A DNA stretch of 64,000 bases from Castor canadensis (GCF_047511655.1 NC_133390.1:126285583-126349582), one strand, 5' to 3'; positions 14,301 through 29,300 are shown, counted from the stretch's first letter. Made by a program: numbers and translations. The notes: generated by a model not told the origin, from the sequence alone.

Positions 14301-17300
14301 GCCATATCTTTTCCAATGTGTACGGTAATTTTTGCCAATTGTACTGACTTAGAACCTCTAACACAATGTTGAAAAGAAGTAATGAGAATGAACAGCCTTC
14401 TCTTGTTTTGATTTTAAGTGGAAAGCCTTCAGGCTTTCACCATTAAGTATTATATAGCTGTAGTTTTTTTGTTTTTCTGGTAAATATTCTTTTTCACAGT
14501 TTAACAAAGTTTTTCATTTTAAGAGTTTTTTTAGTAATTAAATGGGTGTTTGGTTTTGTCAGCTTTTTTTTCTGTGTCTTTGAGGTGAACTTATGGTTTT
14601 GTCTTTTCTTATATTCATGTTTGCTCATTAACATTTTGGGCCAGGTAATCCTTTGTGTTGTATGTGATGTCTTGTGTATAGTAGGATGTTTATAGAAGCA
14701 TTACCTCTACACAGTAGACGCCAGTAGCACTGTCTCTAACCTCTGGTTATGACAAACAAAGCTGTCTCTAGACATTGCCAAATGTTCCCTTAATTTTTGG
14801 AATTAGCCCAACTAGGGAGTTACTGTATTAATTTGTTTTCAAATGTTAAGAAGTTTTGCAGCTATATTGATGAGGGATATTGGCTTGTACTTTTCTCATC
14901 ATGTCTTTGTCTAACTTTGGTTTCAGGGTTTAGCAAAGCTCCTAAAATAAATTAGGGTAATGTTTTCTGAAAGAGGTTTTATGGGATTGGTATTGTTTCT
15001 GACTTTACATTGAATTCACCAGTAGACCTAGGAAGAAGATTTTTAGTTACTAATTCCTTTTTTTTTTTTTTTTTCAGTGCTGGGAATTGAACCCAGGGCT
15101 TTGTGCATGCTAGCCAAGTATTCTACCACTGAGCTACATCCCTAGCTCACTAATTCATTTTTTTTTTCATGACAGTTCTGATTTGGTTTTTCTTGCTTCA
15201 TGAGTAATTTGGTAAATGTGTATCTGTTTTGAAATTTTTCTGTTTCATCTAAATGGTCTGGCTTGTTAGCACAAATTATTCATAACTATTTTTATCATTC
15301 TTTTAAATTTTTGTATACTCTGTAATAATGTCTCTTAATCCTGGTATTGGTAATTTGTATCTTTTCTCTTGATTAGTCTAAACTTTACCTAACTTTTGCT
15401 TTCATCAATTTCTTGGATGTCACTGCAATAGCAGAATTGAGTAGTTGTGAAAGATGTGGCTCCTGAGTGTGCTTAACAGTCTTGCCTGTTCAGAAAAAGA
15501 TTGCTGAACCCTTGGCTAGTGTTTGATCTGTCCTGGAGACTGATCCATGTATGCTTGAAATGAATATATATTCTGCTGTTTGGGGATTAATTATTCTAAA
15601 TTAATGGTTAGGTTGGTTGATAATGTTGTCAGTCTTCTATATACAATATTGGTTATTTTCTTTCAGGTTCTGAGATGAAGTTACTGAAATCTTCAACCAT
15701 AAATATATTGTCTGCTTCTTACTAGTATTGATAGTTTCTGCTTTGTATTTTTGGGATCTGTATTAGGTTCCTATAAATTTAAATTTTTTCTATTTTCCTT
15801 TTATTATAGTTAAATAGTTGTCTCTAGAAATATTCCTTATCTTGAAAATCTGTTCTGATAATGATTTGCTACTCTGTCATATGATTCCTCTCCATGCTTT
15901 ATCTTCCATTCCTTAAATTCAAACTGTTTCTAGCTCTGAAATAAAAGGTTTCATAGAGTGCATGTAGTTGTATCTTTCCTTTTTATCCATTCTGACCATC
16001 TCTGCCCTTAGAGTGTTTATTAGTTCATTTACACTTAATGTAATTTTTCTATGACTTGATTTGCATGTGTCATTTATTGTTCTACTAAAACACATTTTTA
16101 AGTATGCCACTTTAATTGCTGTGAATATTTAGCTTTATTCTTACCTGTGGTTGATACAGAGAATACACATCACATCTTCAATTTATTGTAGTCTCTTCAG
16201 GTTAATGCTAGCATAATTCTGGTAAAATGTGTCAGCCTTGCTCCAATACAATTCCATTGTTTCTTGCCTATCCTGTGCTGTTATCATATATGTTATATCA
16301 ATTTGTGTTATCAGCCTAATAGTCCAGATTATAGTTAACATGTTTCTGTAGGGTTTTTTGTTTGTTTGGCTGTTTTTTGGTGTTGCTGGTGATTGAACCT
16401 AGGGTTTCATGCTTGCTGGGCAAGTACTCTACCATTGAGCTACATCCCCAGCCCAACATACTGTAAAAATTAACAAGAGGCAGTATGTGTAGGTGTGGTT
16501 CTCTTTATATTTATTATAGTTGGTAGTTTCATGGGCCTGTAGATTAATGTTTAATTGTTTTAATATTTTTCTTCATACCTGTCCTTTTTCTACTACTTGT
16601 TTTTCTGTGTTCTTTGAATTGGATAATTTCTATTGACCAATCAATGTTCATGTTCACTGATTATTCTCCCATCTCAATTTGCTTTTAAGCCTAGGTAATG
16701 AAGTTTTCATTACTTTTTTGTGCTATTCATCTCTAAAACTTCTAGTTGATTCTGAGTTTTCACATGTATGTAAGAATATAGGTATATATACATTGTTACT
16801 GAAATTCCCTGTCATGATAGCATATTTTTCCAACATGGTACTTTATTAATATATAATACCTAATTGCAGTTTTTGTCCTCTAAATCCAACACTTGGATCC
16901 ATTCAGAGTTTCTGCTATTTACCCTCCAAATATGAGTCATGCTTTCCCATTTCTTCGCATGTCTTACAATTTTTGATTGAAGGTAGACATTTTAGATATG
17001 TAGCTTTGGATTCTGTTCCATTTTTTCTGAGAAATGTTGGTTTGTTTTAGTAATTTACCTGGACTTAAACTGCAAAATCTATCTCTCCCAATGGTTTATT
17101 CCATTGATGTGTCTGCTGTCTTTTTTAGGGGGAAGCAGTACTGGATTCTGCACTCAGAGCCTGCATTTGCTAGGCAGACACTACCAGTTGAGCCATTGAC
17201 TGACTTTCCAGCTGTACTGTCATTTTAATTTATTTTTTATATTTTAACTTGAATTGTTCCTAAAGGTCACCCCTGTGACTGTGTAGATTATATGTCAGCC

Positions 17301-20300
17301 AAAGATTTGGGCAAAGTTTGTATTTCAGCACATGGGCCTATATGGTATCTATTCTCTGTTGATCTACCTATTTATAAGAGATGAGCACATTCAAAGTTGC
17401 AGCCAGTTCTCAATCTCCCTCGACTTTTAGTTGATTTTCTCAAGTCTTCTCTAAGCATGTGTAGTTTCTCAGTTAGTAGAGATGAGTAAAGATCTTATTG
17501 CAGATTTTTTTTTTAATGAATTTCTCATTTCCAGGATCATCTCATTGATTAGTGACTAGTCTGCTGTGGTAACCATTCTTAGAGCTTTGGGCTACCAGAG
17601 TTGGGGATTTCCCTGTTTGTTCCTGAGTATTACTTTTAGCTGGAACAGCTATTGTTTTTCATTCTCCCCCAACCTTACATGAAGTCCTCCTTGGTCAACA
17701 AAGCAGCTGGTTTTCTTACTCAGTCTCAGATTGATTAAATTACCAATTTTGCCATCCAAGCTGGGTGGTGAGGGGAATGCTTTGGGCAACCTTAGGCAAG
17801 AAGACCCCAGTTCTCAATTTATATGTCTACATTTGATTGATTTCAAGTGCTCTGAAGTATTTGTTTTAGACTGTCTTGTTCCTGTTCCTTCTCTCCCCTT
17901 CTCTCTTATGAGGAATTTCTAAACTTTGTATCTCTGTAAGTAGAATTGTCTTTGATGGCAATCATCTTTTTAAGTTTTCATTTAGTAAATGGTTCTGTTT
18001 CAACTGACTTTGGGAGAAAAGATTTTATATTTATTAACTGAATAAATTACATTTAATAGCCTGTAGCTGAGAATTAAGGTAATAAACTTATTCATAATAT
18101 AGTAACAGAATTAAACACTGGCATAAGCTAATTAGCTTTGCTTTAAATTTTCTCAATCTTATTGCAGCTTACTTTTTTTTACTTTTTGATTACCAAACTT
18201 GGCACCTCCTCTATTTTTGTTCAAACCTGGTTTTCAGCTCTGTATTTTCTCCAAAATGTCTGGAGGAAAATAAGAGGGGGTCAAATGTTTGAATATCTTT
18301 TGGGTTCTATACACAGGGAATAATGCTTTTTATATGCTTTTTTAACATAATCTTTACAACTTCATAAAGAAAGAGACAATTTACTGGTTAAAATATGGAA
18401 GTTTAGAAAAGATGAGGTGATTAGACTTACACAGAGAAAGGTTTTGATGAACCTTGCCACATCATTTCCTTTAGGAATTTACATGTGATATGTCAAAAAA
18501 CCGTCTACCCATCCGGGTACCTAAGACTCAGTAGGCACCTAGCTACTCAGGAGGCAGAGATCAGGAGGATCAAGGTTCAAAGCTAGCCCCAGGCAAATAG
18601 TTCACAAGACCCATATGAAAAAAAAAAAAATCACAAAAAAGGCCTGACAAAGTGGCTCAAGTGTCTAAGAGTGCCTGCCTAGCAAGCATGAGGCCCTGAA
18701 TTCAAGCATGAGTGCTGTAAAAAAAAAAAAAAAAATTCACATCAGCCATCTGTTGGCCTTCCTCTTCTTCTTTGCCATTCATGACTAGTACTACAACCCA
18801 AAAACTAGTTTTCCTCTTTATTTCTTTTTCTTTAATATCTCCAAATCTAGTAGCTCACCAAAAAATATTAATTTGGTCCTTGAACACAGCTTCAAAATAG
18901 TAGAATGTGCTACTATCTGAATGTGCTACTTTCCTATTTCAAAGCCTCTATTACAGGACTCATTACCTGTAATGGAAGACCAAATCCTGAGCATGGTATA
19001 CTAATTCTCATCCTGTCTCTTGATCATTATCTCCTAAAATCTTTCCAGTTTCTTTTAAATAGTTGAGGTGCTATTCTCTGCTTTTGCATGCGGTGATTTT
19101 TCCTTTCATCGATTGCTCTCTCCCCATTATAATCCTTCAGGGATTGCCTCTTTGAAACTTTGGCCATTCTTTTAGGTAGTTTTTGTTACTCTGATTTCTG
19201 TTTTCATAGAACTTAGTTCATACTGTCCATCTATGGTAAAACATTTGATGTATTCTATCTTTCATCAATTCTGAAACATAGGCTCCCCCCCACCCCCCCA
19301 ACATCCTACCATCTCTGAAATATGGTATACTGATTACTTTTCTATTTACCTCCTCTAGATAGTGAGCCTTTTGTGGGTTTATATTTTTAAATACCGTTTT
19401 CTTTCTACCTCTTTCATCTGTGTGCCTGCTACTAGACCCACTATGAATGGTTGATTGGATGCCTTGCTGCATCCTTCCTACCTCTTTGCCTACAGAATTC
19501 TACACAAATCTTGCCATGTCGGTAAAGTTTCTTAAAATTTAAACCCAGTCAAAGCTTTTCTTGCCTTTGACATTCAGAATCTATAATAACATTTTGGCAG
19601 TCAGTGCCTGTGTTCACCATGTGGTGTCTGTCATGTTGTGCTTTGACTAAAGTTCCTGCTTTTCTCTCTCTTCTCCATAGTTGGGTCAGGATTTAATAGT
19701 AATTGTGTGTAACATAGCCTAGCAAAGTTTTTTATGAATTAATCTGTGTTTTTGGTCAGGAGAAAGAAATAGTCATAGTATGTTAAGTAAGGGAAATTTT
19801 TATGCAAAGAAAAACTATCATAAGAGTAAAATAAAAAGGAAACTCTTATGTGGTATTCTAGAGCTAAGGGAGAATGCACAAGGAAGGACAAACTTGGAAA
19901 GTGCAGTGACATTTTTGGATAGGGTATGTTTCAGCCCATTGACAGCAAAGAAGTTCAGTGGTTTGGCCAAGCTAGAACTGATTAGGAGCTGCTGAATGAA
20001 GCAATAAACCTCCCTCTGTAGTGTAGTAGGCAGATGAGGGGCAGGAAACTGGTAGCTTGTGGGGGCAGTGGGCATCTGGGTTTCAGGTGAGGGCAGGAGG
20101 CTTTCAGTGTGGTTGGGAGTTCTGGTCATTACCAGATCATGGCTGCACAGTCAGAACTCTGTACTGGGTCTATGACTGGTGTTTGCTCCACCAGATGGCT
20201 GTCACGCATGGTGACACCCCCAACCTACACTTGAAGTGATAGGAGGGAGCCTCTCATCCTATAGTATTTTTTTGTAGTATCCTCTACTGAGAGAACTTAC

Positions 20301-23300
20301 ACTTACTTTAAAGAAGAGATACTAGGTGGTATGATGGCTCGCACCTATAATGCTAGCCACTTAAGAAGCAGAGGTCAGGAGGATAGTGATTCAAGGCCAT
20401 CCCACTCAAAAAGTTCATGAGACTACATCTCAGTTAACAAAAAACTGGGTGTGAATGTGCACCTCTTTCCTCCCAGATTCATGAGAAGCATAAATAAGAG
20501 GATCAAGGTCCAGGCTGGTTGGTAAATGTGATAACTAAAGTGAAAAGGGCTGGTGGTTATGGCTCAATTGTAGAGCATATGCCTGGCAAGTGCAAGATCC
20601 TGGGTTCAAAAAGAGTGGAAACAAGGGAAATACTTAAGGTAATCCTGTTGTGTATCACATATCTTGAAGGGTACTTTCAGAGCTAATAGACAGTAACATA
20701 ACTGATATGAAAATATAAAGGACAGAATGGTCATTTGCAAACTTCCCTGACAAAAAAGCCTATCCTTTTTACCTTCCAAGTTCTGCTTTGTTGACGCCAT
20801 TTTGTTTTATTGCTAGAGTAGCCTTTTGTCCTTGGATTCCCTGACCTTGGGATTCTTTCTTGGTTTCTCGCCCCTCTCATCCTCTGAAAACACTGTTGTT
20901 AGGGATTAGGTATCAGTAATCTCAAATCTGCCAAAGGACATTTTACTGCTTTTTAAATTTTCAACGTTTTAATATACTTTCTTCCCCATTCACATTGTTA
21001 TATAAGCTAGAAATGATTTTTTCTTCCTCCCTCCCTTCCTTCCTATGTATTCTTTTTTTTTACACTTTTTTTCCATCAAAGTTTGGATGTCATCTGTAGT
21101 TTGTTACAAAGCATTAGTAGAGATCCATTTTAAAAGTAAAGAGTTCTTGGACATTAACTCCGTAGAACACTTAAGTTTTAACTTGCTGAACAGGACAAAA
21201 AGATAAAAGACATACTCTCTTTTGTGCTGAGGGCTGGATTCAGAGCCTTTGCTTGCTGCAAGTGCTCTACCACTTGAGCTATGCCTTTGTTGCTTTAGTT
21301 ATTTTTAGGATAGGGTCTCGTGTTTGTGCCCAGGTTGGCCTGGACTGTAATCTTCCTGTTTTAGGCTTCTTGCATAGCTGGGATGGCAAACACATACTGC
21401 CATGCCCAGCTTTTATTGGTTAAGATGAGAGTTCAAAAACTTTTTGCCTAGGCTGGGCTGACTTGGAACTGTGATGCTACCCAGGAGCTGGGCTTGTAGA
21501 TGTGAGCTGACTCCTGTAAGATAAACTCTTGCACTTGCACTGCAGAATTACTTGTAATGGGACTTGTTCTCTCATTTTTTTAAAGAGTACTCTCTTACTC
21601 ATCTTAAAGTTGACGTTTTGCTTATTTAGATCTTGCGTTTCTGAAATTTAAATTTAGTTTTCTGAATGTAATAATGCTTTGCTTTTTCAGAGGAGCAACT
21701 GAACTCATATTTGGAAATTACTACCTTGATTAGTTGCTTTTAAAGACAGATTTGTCAAATTTTTGAACTATTGCAAATTGTCTTTCTAGTTCAGAGTATA
21801 TTTATTTACTTAAATATAATCAGGCCTTCTGGAAGATATTTTAGGAATATAAATTTTTGGGTGTCAATCATGGTTTCGATAAAGTTTCCAAAGTAGATGC
21901 TCAGAATGCTATGTATGTGAGACATATGTGTGACTATATATTCAAATGAACATAGATTAAGGTGTTAGGTCTAAACAAATCAAACCATATGAAAATGTAG
22001 ATTTATCACAATAGCCAAGTTATAGAATCAGCCTAGGTATTCATCAACAGATGAGTGGATAAAGAAAAGAAAATGTGGCATATATACAAAATGGAGTATT
22101 CAGCCATAAAGAAAACCAAAATTAAGTCCACTGCTTGTTTTCTCATATGCAGAAGCTTGATCTAAAGAAAAAAATGGGATATAAACAAAATGTGTGGGGG
22201 GGACTCTTTGGGGAAAACAGGAGGAAAAGCGGGGAGAGTATGACTAAAGTACATTTGTATGTATGTATGAAAAGGTCATAATGTAAACCATTTTTTAAAA
22301 ATGGCAAGCTAACCAGGCACTGGTGGCTCATGCCTGTAATCCTAGCTATTTAGGAAGCTGAGATTAGGAGGATTGAGGTTTGAGACCAGCTTTGGAAAAT
22401 AGTTCATGAGACTCCCATCTCCAAAATAATCAAAGCAAAATGGACTAGAGTTGTGGCTCAAGTGGGAGAGTACCTACTTTGCAAGTGTGAAGCACTGAGT
22501 TTAAACCCTAGTCCAATCCCTGCCCCCCCAAAAAAATTGCACGAAAAATTTCACAAAGGGGGATGGGGGTAGGGGAGTAAAAAGTAATAGAGGGGGTGAA
22601 TATGATCAAAGTATGTATCACAATGAAACCCCCACATTGTAGAATTTGTATGCACTCATACAGGAAAGAAATGTAGATTTATTGAACAAATTTATTCTTT
22701 ATGGCCCCAATTTGTTGATATTAACCATTTAAGGTAGAAAGTAGAGAAATATGATTTGGTCCTTTTAAGATGATGCTTTTCACTGAAAACTATGTAACAA
22801 AAAAAGTCTCTTAATGTCTGACTGTTGTTCGGTGTTACATATGTAGGTATCAGGTCAATCTGGATATCTGAATAACCTCAGTCCTTTTCTATAGCCTTGA
22901 ATATTTATATTAAAAAATACTGAACACTTACTATTTTTAAATCATAAACTCTTACCTGTTTTTAAGTCAGCAGGAGCTTTATAAACACTTACAAGATTTG
23001 CTCATTTGTTTTTTAGGTGAAATCTGTGAAAACTGGGTCAGTTTTTTGGACAATGTGCTGCTGTTTATCATATTTCTACATGGTAAGATTTCATATTTGA
23101 AACTACATGAGCTCTAACAGGTCTTTGGGCTATCAGAACAATTCCTCTTCTTGTTCTGTTCTTATCCATGACTAGTTTTCCACTTCCTCCCTCCTGAAGT
23201 CTTTAGGATTCTGATTTTGTTTAATGTGTTCTTTCATTGCTATCATCCTCTTCTCTTACCTCTGGTCTGAGATCCTGAATAGGGCAGATACTTGATCACT

Positions 23301-26300
23301 CAAATAAACTATTTATAGCAAGTGAAACAAAATGTATTTTGCAAAAGTATAATTTCAAAAAGATTTTAAGTTTTTAGTGATATTTTGACTTTAAGTTGTA
23401 AATATTTTTTATTGTTTTAGCTTTATTTTATCAATTACATTGACAAGTAAAATGTCTTCCAAGTTAGATTACCAATGCTAAGGGAACAGGAAATTCTGCC
23501 TATCAATTATTGAACATGAAACTGTTTAGATGAAATAAGCTTTTGTTTAACACTTAGGTTTTTTGGCAGGGGTGGGACTGGGGTTGGAACCTTGGGGCTT
23601 TGTACTTCCAAAGCAAGCACTCTACTGCTTGAGCCACACCTCCAGTTCATTTTGCTCTGGTTATTTTGAAGATGAGGGGATCTCACAAACTATTTCCCCA
23701 GGCTGACCTCTAACCTTAGTCCTTCTTATCTCAGCCTCCCGAGTAGCTAGGATTAGAGGAGTAAGGCACCAGCAACCAATTTAATAATTTTTAATGAACT
23801 AAAAGTTAGTTTTCCCATATTGGAATTAACTAACTGCTTAATTGTAAAATAATCAGTTTTTAACAGTCCCTACCCATTCAATTTAGTAAGTTGACCTAGA
23901 GAAGAGAATTGAAAACATTTAGATGACTTAGTCGACAAGATATTCCAGGTGAAGATTAAGTGGACGTGGTGGGGCATGCCTGAGGTAGGAAGATTGCTGT
24001 CCAAGGCCAGCCTGAGCAAAAGCAGGAGACAGTGGGGAAGAGGGAGGATGCAGGGGGGGACCTGAAGGAAAAAAGCCTGGTGGTATGCATGGCTCAAGTG
24101 CTAGAGTATACCTGCCTAGCAAATTTGAGGCCCTGAGTTTAATCCTCAGCTCCCACCCCAAAAAGACAGAAGGAATGAAAAGAAAACATTGTAGAAAGAA
24201 TATCCTTTTGGCCTATTATGTTTTCTTTTCATTCCTTAAAGTAAATGAAAACAAGAAATTCTTAAGGTGAATTTGTATGGGCCAGAGAATAAATAAAGCC
24301 TTGTGGTGAAAGATTATTCATAAAGTCAGCGAGTACTTTTTAAGATATCAGATTCACATTCAAATTGCTTTTAGTTTTTCTGTGTTTTTAAGTGGATAAA
24401 GTAGATAAGGTAGCATATTGATATTACGCTGCATTTCCAAAATTCTAGTAATTCCTTAGAGTCATTACCTAAATAATGTCAAATACTCTGTTAACCTATA
24501 AACTGCCTACATAATTTAAAAACAGATTTCTTAAGATCAGGGTTAAATATTACATTTTCATTCTTTTGCCTCTTTTTTTATTACCCCACAGCCTGTATAA
24601 TAGTTACTTTAGGAAATTCTTAAAAGAAATGTCACAGAATAAATATGTGCATCAGTCGTACTCAATAGTAGCAGACCTGTTCCCTTTTAAGTTTAGACTT
24701 AAACTTTTCTTCTTTTTGAGGGACTGGGGTTTGATCTCAAGGCTTCAAACTTGCAAAGCAGATGCTCTTCTGCTTGAGCCACACCTCCAGTCCCTTGACT
24801 TAAATTTTTGAAGTAACTACAGTGGAACTTAATCAGAGTAGTTCATTTTTTTTGGTGAAAAATAGCACATGATTAAAGTAGTAATTTCATATACATTGTA
24901 AACTAATGTCACTTCCTTAAGGGGTTCAGATTTTTTTTTTTTTTTTTTTGATGGTACTAGGGTTTGAACTCAAGACCTTGTGCTTGCTAGTTAGGTGCTC
25001 TACCACTTGAGTCACACACTCAACCCAACATGTATCCTCTAAGGTGACTGTTGATACCAATGATTTTTTTTTAAGCTTTTAATTATAAGAGCACATCCAA
25101 GAACTTGAATCTTGATAGGAGTTTATTGCCTGTTACTGAATATACCAAAAAATTAATATATTCTATTACTTGAGAATGAACATTTTTAAAGGATATTTAT
25201 TAATTTATATCACAATTTCCATTATTGTTACTAAATGGTGTATTTAGTAACAATAAACATTAAAATGAGATCTTTCTTCATAATCTATGGGAGAAAAAAC
25301 TTGTATCCAACTAGCACTTTTAAGAATCTCAAACAGCCAGATCATCTGAATATTCCTTTTAGTGAATTGGTGACAAGCCAGCATTAATTGTTCGTATTCT
25401 CAGTGAACTTTCTTGCAATAAATATATCATCAAAAACATGTGAAGTAAAAGCTTGTTTTTTATTCTAAAAATTTATGATCTATATTCTATACCTCATTGT
25501 CTCCATGACAGTCTGTTGTCAATTCACAGATTTTTAATATTCTCAGCTTTCCTGTTAAATCTAATTTGAACATTTCTCCAATACATTTAGAAAAACATTG
25601 GCTTCATGGGCTCATGCTATTTTAATCATTAATAAAAATAAGGAGAAATGGGTTATGTATAAGTTATAAATCCATATTTAAGTATCTTAAAAATTGCTAA
25701 CATTTCTAGTGTTTTATATTTGCTCATTGTATAGTCATGACAAATGGTAGGTACCTGTTTTAAAAAGTAAATCATTTGTCTTAGTATTTGTTTTTTCATA
25801 GGTCTCTGCTTGGGGTGGTTATGTGTTTATCATCAACCTTATTCCACTGCACGTATTTGTGCTGTTACTGATGCAGAGATACAGCAAAAGAGTCTACATA
25901 GGTAGGTGATTTGAGTTTGAAACCTATATCATATTCGTTCTTATTTTTGAACAGATGTTTCTCTTTGGTCGGTGTTACCCGTGAAAAGGTAAAAATAATT
26001 CTATATTCATTTTGCTGTTTGCATTAATGAGAAGGGTCAAGGATTTTTATATAAGAACATTGTTACAACTTTAACTTGGTGGATTTTTGTTTCTATAGAA
26101 ATTAATATGGGTTTGATATTTCTTGGATCTTTTTGCTCATCATAATTTGAGGAATTGGACATATTATCATGGAAATTTTTCATATGCAGATTTAGTTTTA
26201 CTTACTGTAAGAGATTGACATCTTTGAAATAAGTAATAAAATCTTGGAGGCCTTTTTTGTATAATGTACAAATAGGCTGAGTGTTTTCTCTGGAATATCT

Positions 26301-29300
26301 TTATTTTCACTCTAGGCTTTAAATAAGCCATTTGACTAAGGTGCTTTAGTGATAGATAGACTCTTGCCTTAGAGCTTATTTTCCTTGATAGAGAGAACTT
26401 TATGGATTCAATGAATCAAAGAGAGATCTGAAACCAATTTTAAGACTGCAGTTGGGAAAATAGTAATAGGAAGAAACTTAAGTAGGATCACTTTTTAAAG
26501 ATCAATAGCTTAGCAACTCCTCACAAACTTAACTGTAGAGTATATCTATATAATGAAACACTATTGAGCTGTAAAAGCTAATGAAATACAGATATACAAT
26601 ACAATGTAAACATTAAACTGAACATGAAAGCCAGGTGCAAAAGACTACATAGTAAGGGATTCTGTTTATATGCAATGTCCAAAATAGGCAAATACATAGA
26701 ACACATAGAAAATAGATAAGTGGTTGCCACGTACTTGGGAAGGAGGGGAGGAGAATGATGGATGGGTGTAGGGAAGTGATTGCTAAAAGATAGAGGGGGT
26801 TTCTTTCTTCTTCGAGTTGGAAAATGTTCTGGAATTAGATGCTGATGATGGTTGCACAGCCTTCAATATACTAAGCCACTAAATGGTAGATATTTTTAGA
26901 AGGTGAATTTTATAATATATGAATATACTAAAAATAAACTAAAAAGTTTATAGTATATTAATGACATAAACATTTCAGCATATTTTCTGACAATCACCAC
27001 TTTAATAATGTGCACCAAATTTTATACCCCACATACTGTATTTAATTTATTTAATCTCCATAACGTCTGTGTGAGGTTAGGTACTGTTCTTGTCCTCATT
27101 TTTCAGATGAGGTAAAAGAGGAGACGTAATCATTGTTCCAGATCATGTAACTAGTGATAGCATAAGGCTGAGCTTAGATGCTGGCTTTAAACCCCATCGT
27201 GCTAAAAACCGTTATAAATAAGTCTCCTGTATAAATAAATAACCTTACGGTTGAAATATACAGTGTTAAATATATTCTGAAAATACTATAAACAGAAATT
27301 GAGATCCAGAAAAAAAAGAGTGATAGAGTAAGCATAGTCCTCAGATTTTTGTTTTGGAAAAATTGTAAAAGAAAAATAATTTTATTTATTTATTTTTACA
27401 ATACTGGGTTTCAGTGCAGTGCCCATTTGCTTACTAGGCTGGCACACTACCATTTGAGCCATGACCCAGCCCAAGAAAATATTTTTTAAAAGTTAAATGG
27501 TTATAAGGGAGTAAATAAATTTGTTTAACGTGAAACAGTTGGGTGTTCTAGAAATTTAATAGTTGGGGGAATGAAGTAGGGAAAAGATAGAGAGACACTC
27601 TTGTGAAATACCTAAAAGCAGAAAGAAGAGGAGCCAAAGGAGATGTGTGAAATAGTCAGATAGATACATTGTTAAAGAGGTCAAGTGGGAGTATTTTCTA
27701 CATAAAAGTTTAGAACACATGCAATGTCCAGTAATTAGTTTTCACATGCTTGTTAGCACCAAGATGAGTTGAGAAATGGATAGAAGGATGAAATTAAAAA
27801 GAAGGACCTTGTGTTTGGTGACTAGGATTTCTCTACAAAAGCATGCAATTAGTACTACTTTGGTTGGCTCTTGAGAATGTTTCCCCTTTGCAGAAGGAAT
27901 TAAAAATAAAATGCTTTAGGGATGTATATGTATGTAGAATTAGGTTAACAAATGTCTCAAATAATCCCAATAGTATTCAGATTCTCTACCTTGCTTGCTT
28001 TCTCTTATTCTAACCTATGTGACTAAGAATATTTGGTGGTTTCTATTCTGCTTTAGTAATTTTTATTTTTAAATGGATGTAAAGTGGTGGTATAAGAGCA
28101 AGCATTTTTCTTCCTTCATCCAAATTACATCAATTCAAGTTTGATTTGTCCTAACTTAATGTTCCCAAAAAATATGGGAGCATAAGTGTATATAAAGTTG
28201 TCCTTTTATATTGACATATAATGTCCTTTGTCTATAGTTTTCCTTCCCTTAAGCAGAAATATTTAGTTAGATTGATAGATGGAGAACTTAGAATCATACT
28301 AACGAAAATTGTGGTTGTTTTCAAAGTACCAAATTAAATGGAGTTTGAATGAATTAGTGAAATAATTATGAAAATTGTTTCCCTCCCTTCAGTAAGTGTT
28401 TTACGCATGACCTTAGAATTAGTTGTTAACATAGCTAGAAAAAACTGTCAATTTGTTCATACGCTTAAAAGGAGGCCCATGGAAGGTAATATGGGTGTAT
28501 AGTGGTAGGATAGACGCAGCATGAGTGTTGGGGCGGGGATATAAAAAGGCTCTTTGGCCTGTAATTTCAGCACTTGAGAAGATTAAGAATTCAAACTCAT
28601 TCTCAGCCACATAGCAAAACCTGTCTCAAAACAACAGAAAAACAACTATTAATCAGTAGTTTTTAAAATTTTCTTTTATAACAACTTAGAATACAGTAAA
28701 CAGCCTATTGGGCTATTTCTATGTATCAAAATTTGTATTTGGCAAATGTACGCCATGGTATGAGTGGTTAGTGGTTCTCATAACTTCTTTGCATTTTATC
28801 TTATATGACAAATGTTTGTCTTTATGGTCCTGGACTTTGTAAAAATTACTCTGAAACTCAATATCTCAGTTATTTTGCATTATATTCAATATTGCTATAT
28901 TTTACTGACAAAATATTTAGGATAATCCAGAATTTACAGTGGGATTCACCATGTAATTAGTTTTCATCATTTTGATCTAAGATGTTGAAAGCAATAAAAG
29001 ACTTTATGATCTTATGTTTGTGGCAGTTGAGGTTTTATGAAGACAAGAGAGTACTCCTATAGACAAGATATTATTTTCAAGGAGTGAACATACCTGTAGA
29101 ACCTTAAAATTATTTCCCATGGTACCTAGATGATCAGTTTATCAATGATGCTTTATCTTGAGTTGTTTTGCCTTTTTCAATTTGACCTTCAAGTTATGTG
29201 AATCAAGAGCAGATAAGCAAGTGGTTATCCAAGATTTCTTTTATCCTAGGTTTTTGCAGTATTGGTTACGTAAAGTGAATTTTTACAGATGTGTATTGTA

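Larger units (their letters stand above)
13130..17950 (-). mobile_element. Long old L1 (L1M-type) with six later insertions
   Basis: ORF2 in reverse complement runs from 'gttctgttccattgatctgt' near 13190 through 'ctagaacttccagtactgtg', 'ttcaggctttcaccattaag', 'tattctgctgtttggggatt' and 'tttacacttaatgtaatttt' near 16030, then into the more 5' L1M part near 16.9-17.5 kb. It is interrupted by SINEs at 13437, 15058, 16362 and 17128, by a MER20 at 14615 and by another hAT-like piece at 15421. All its frames are broken. The 17.3-17.95 kb end is the least certain. Confidence 0.75.
4772..23016 (+). other. STT3B intron 3 (18.2 kb)
   Basis: The largest intron in the window. Most of it is transposon-derived: three blocks of minus-strand L1 (7.2-8.8, 10.3-12.4, 13.1-17.9 kb), two L1 3' ends on the + strand, an L2 block near 19 kb, several MIRs and about fifteen SINEs, listed separately. 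The stretches 5400-5890, 6010-6580, 8820-9240, 19480-20310 and 21530-21990 hold nothing I can name. Confidence 0.85.
23083..25801 (+). other. STT3B intron 4
   Basis: 2.7 kb with four SINEs and one perfect hairpin, listed separately. The stretches 23100-23555, 24180-24700 and 25260-25800 hold nothing recognised. Confidence 0.8.

Noticed and set aside
28535..28550. TATA-like 'atataaaaagg' as a promoter
   Set aside because: Isolated match inside an intron with no CpG island or first exon downstream.
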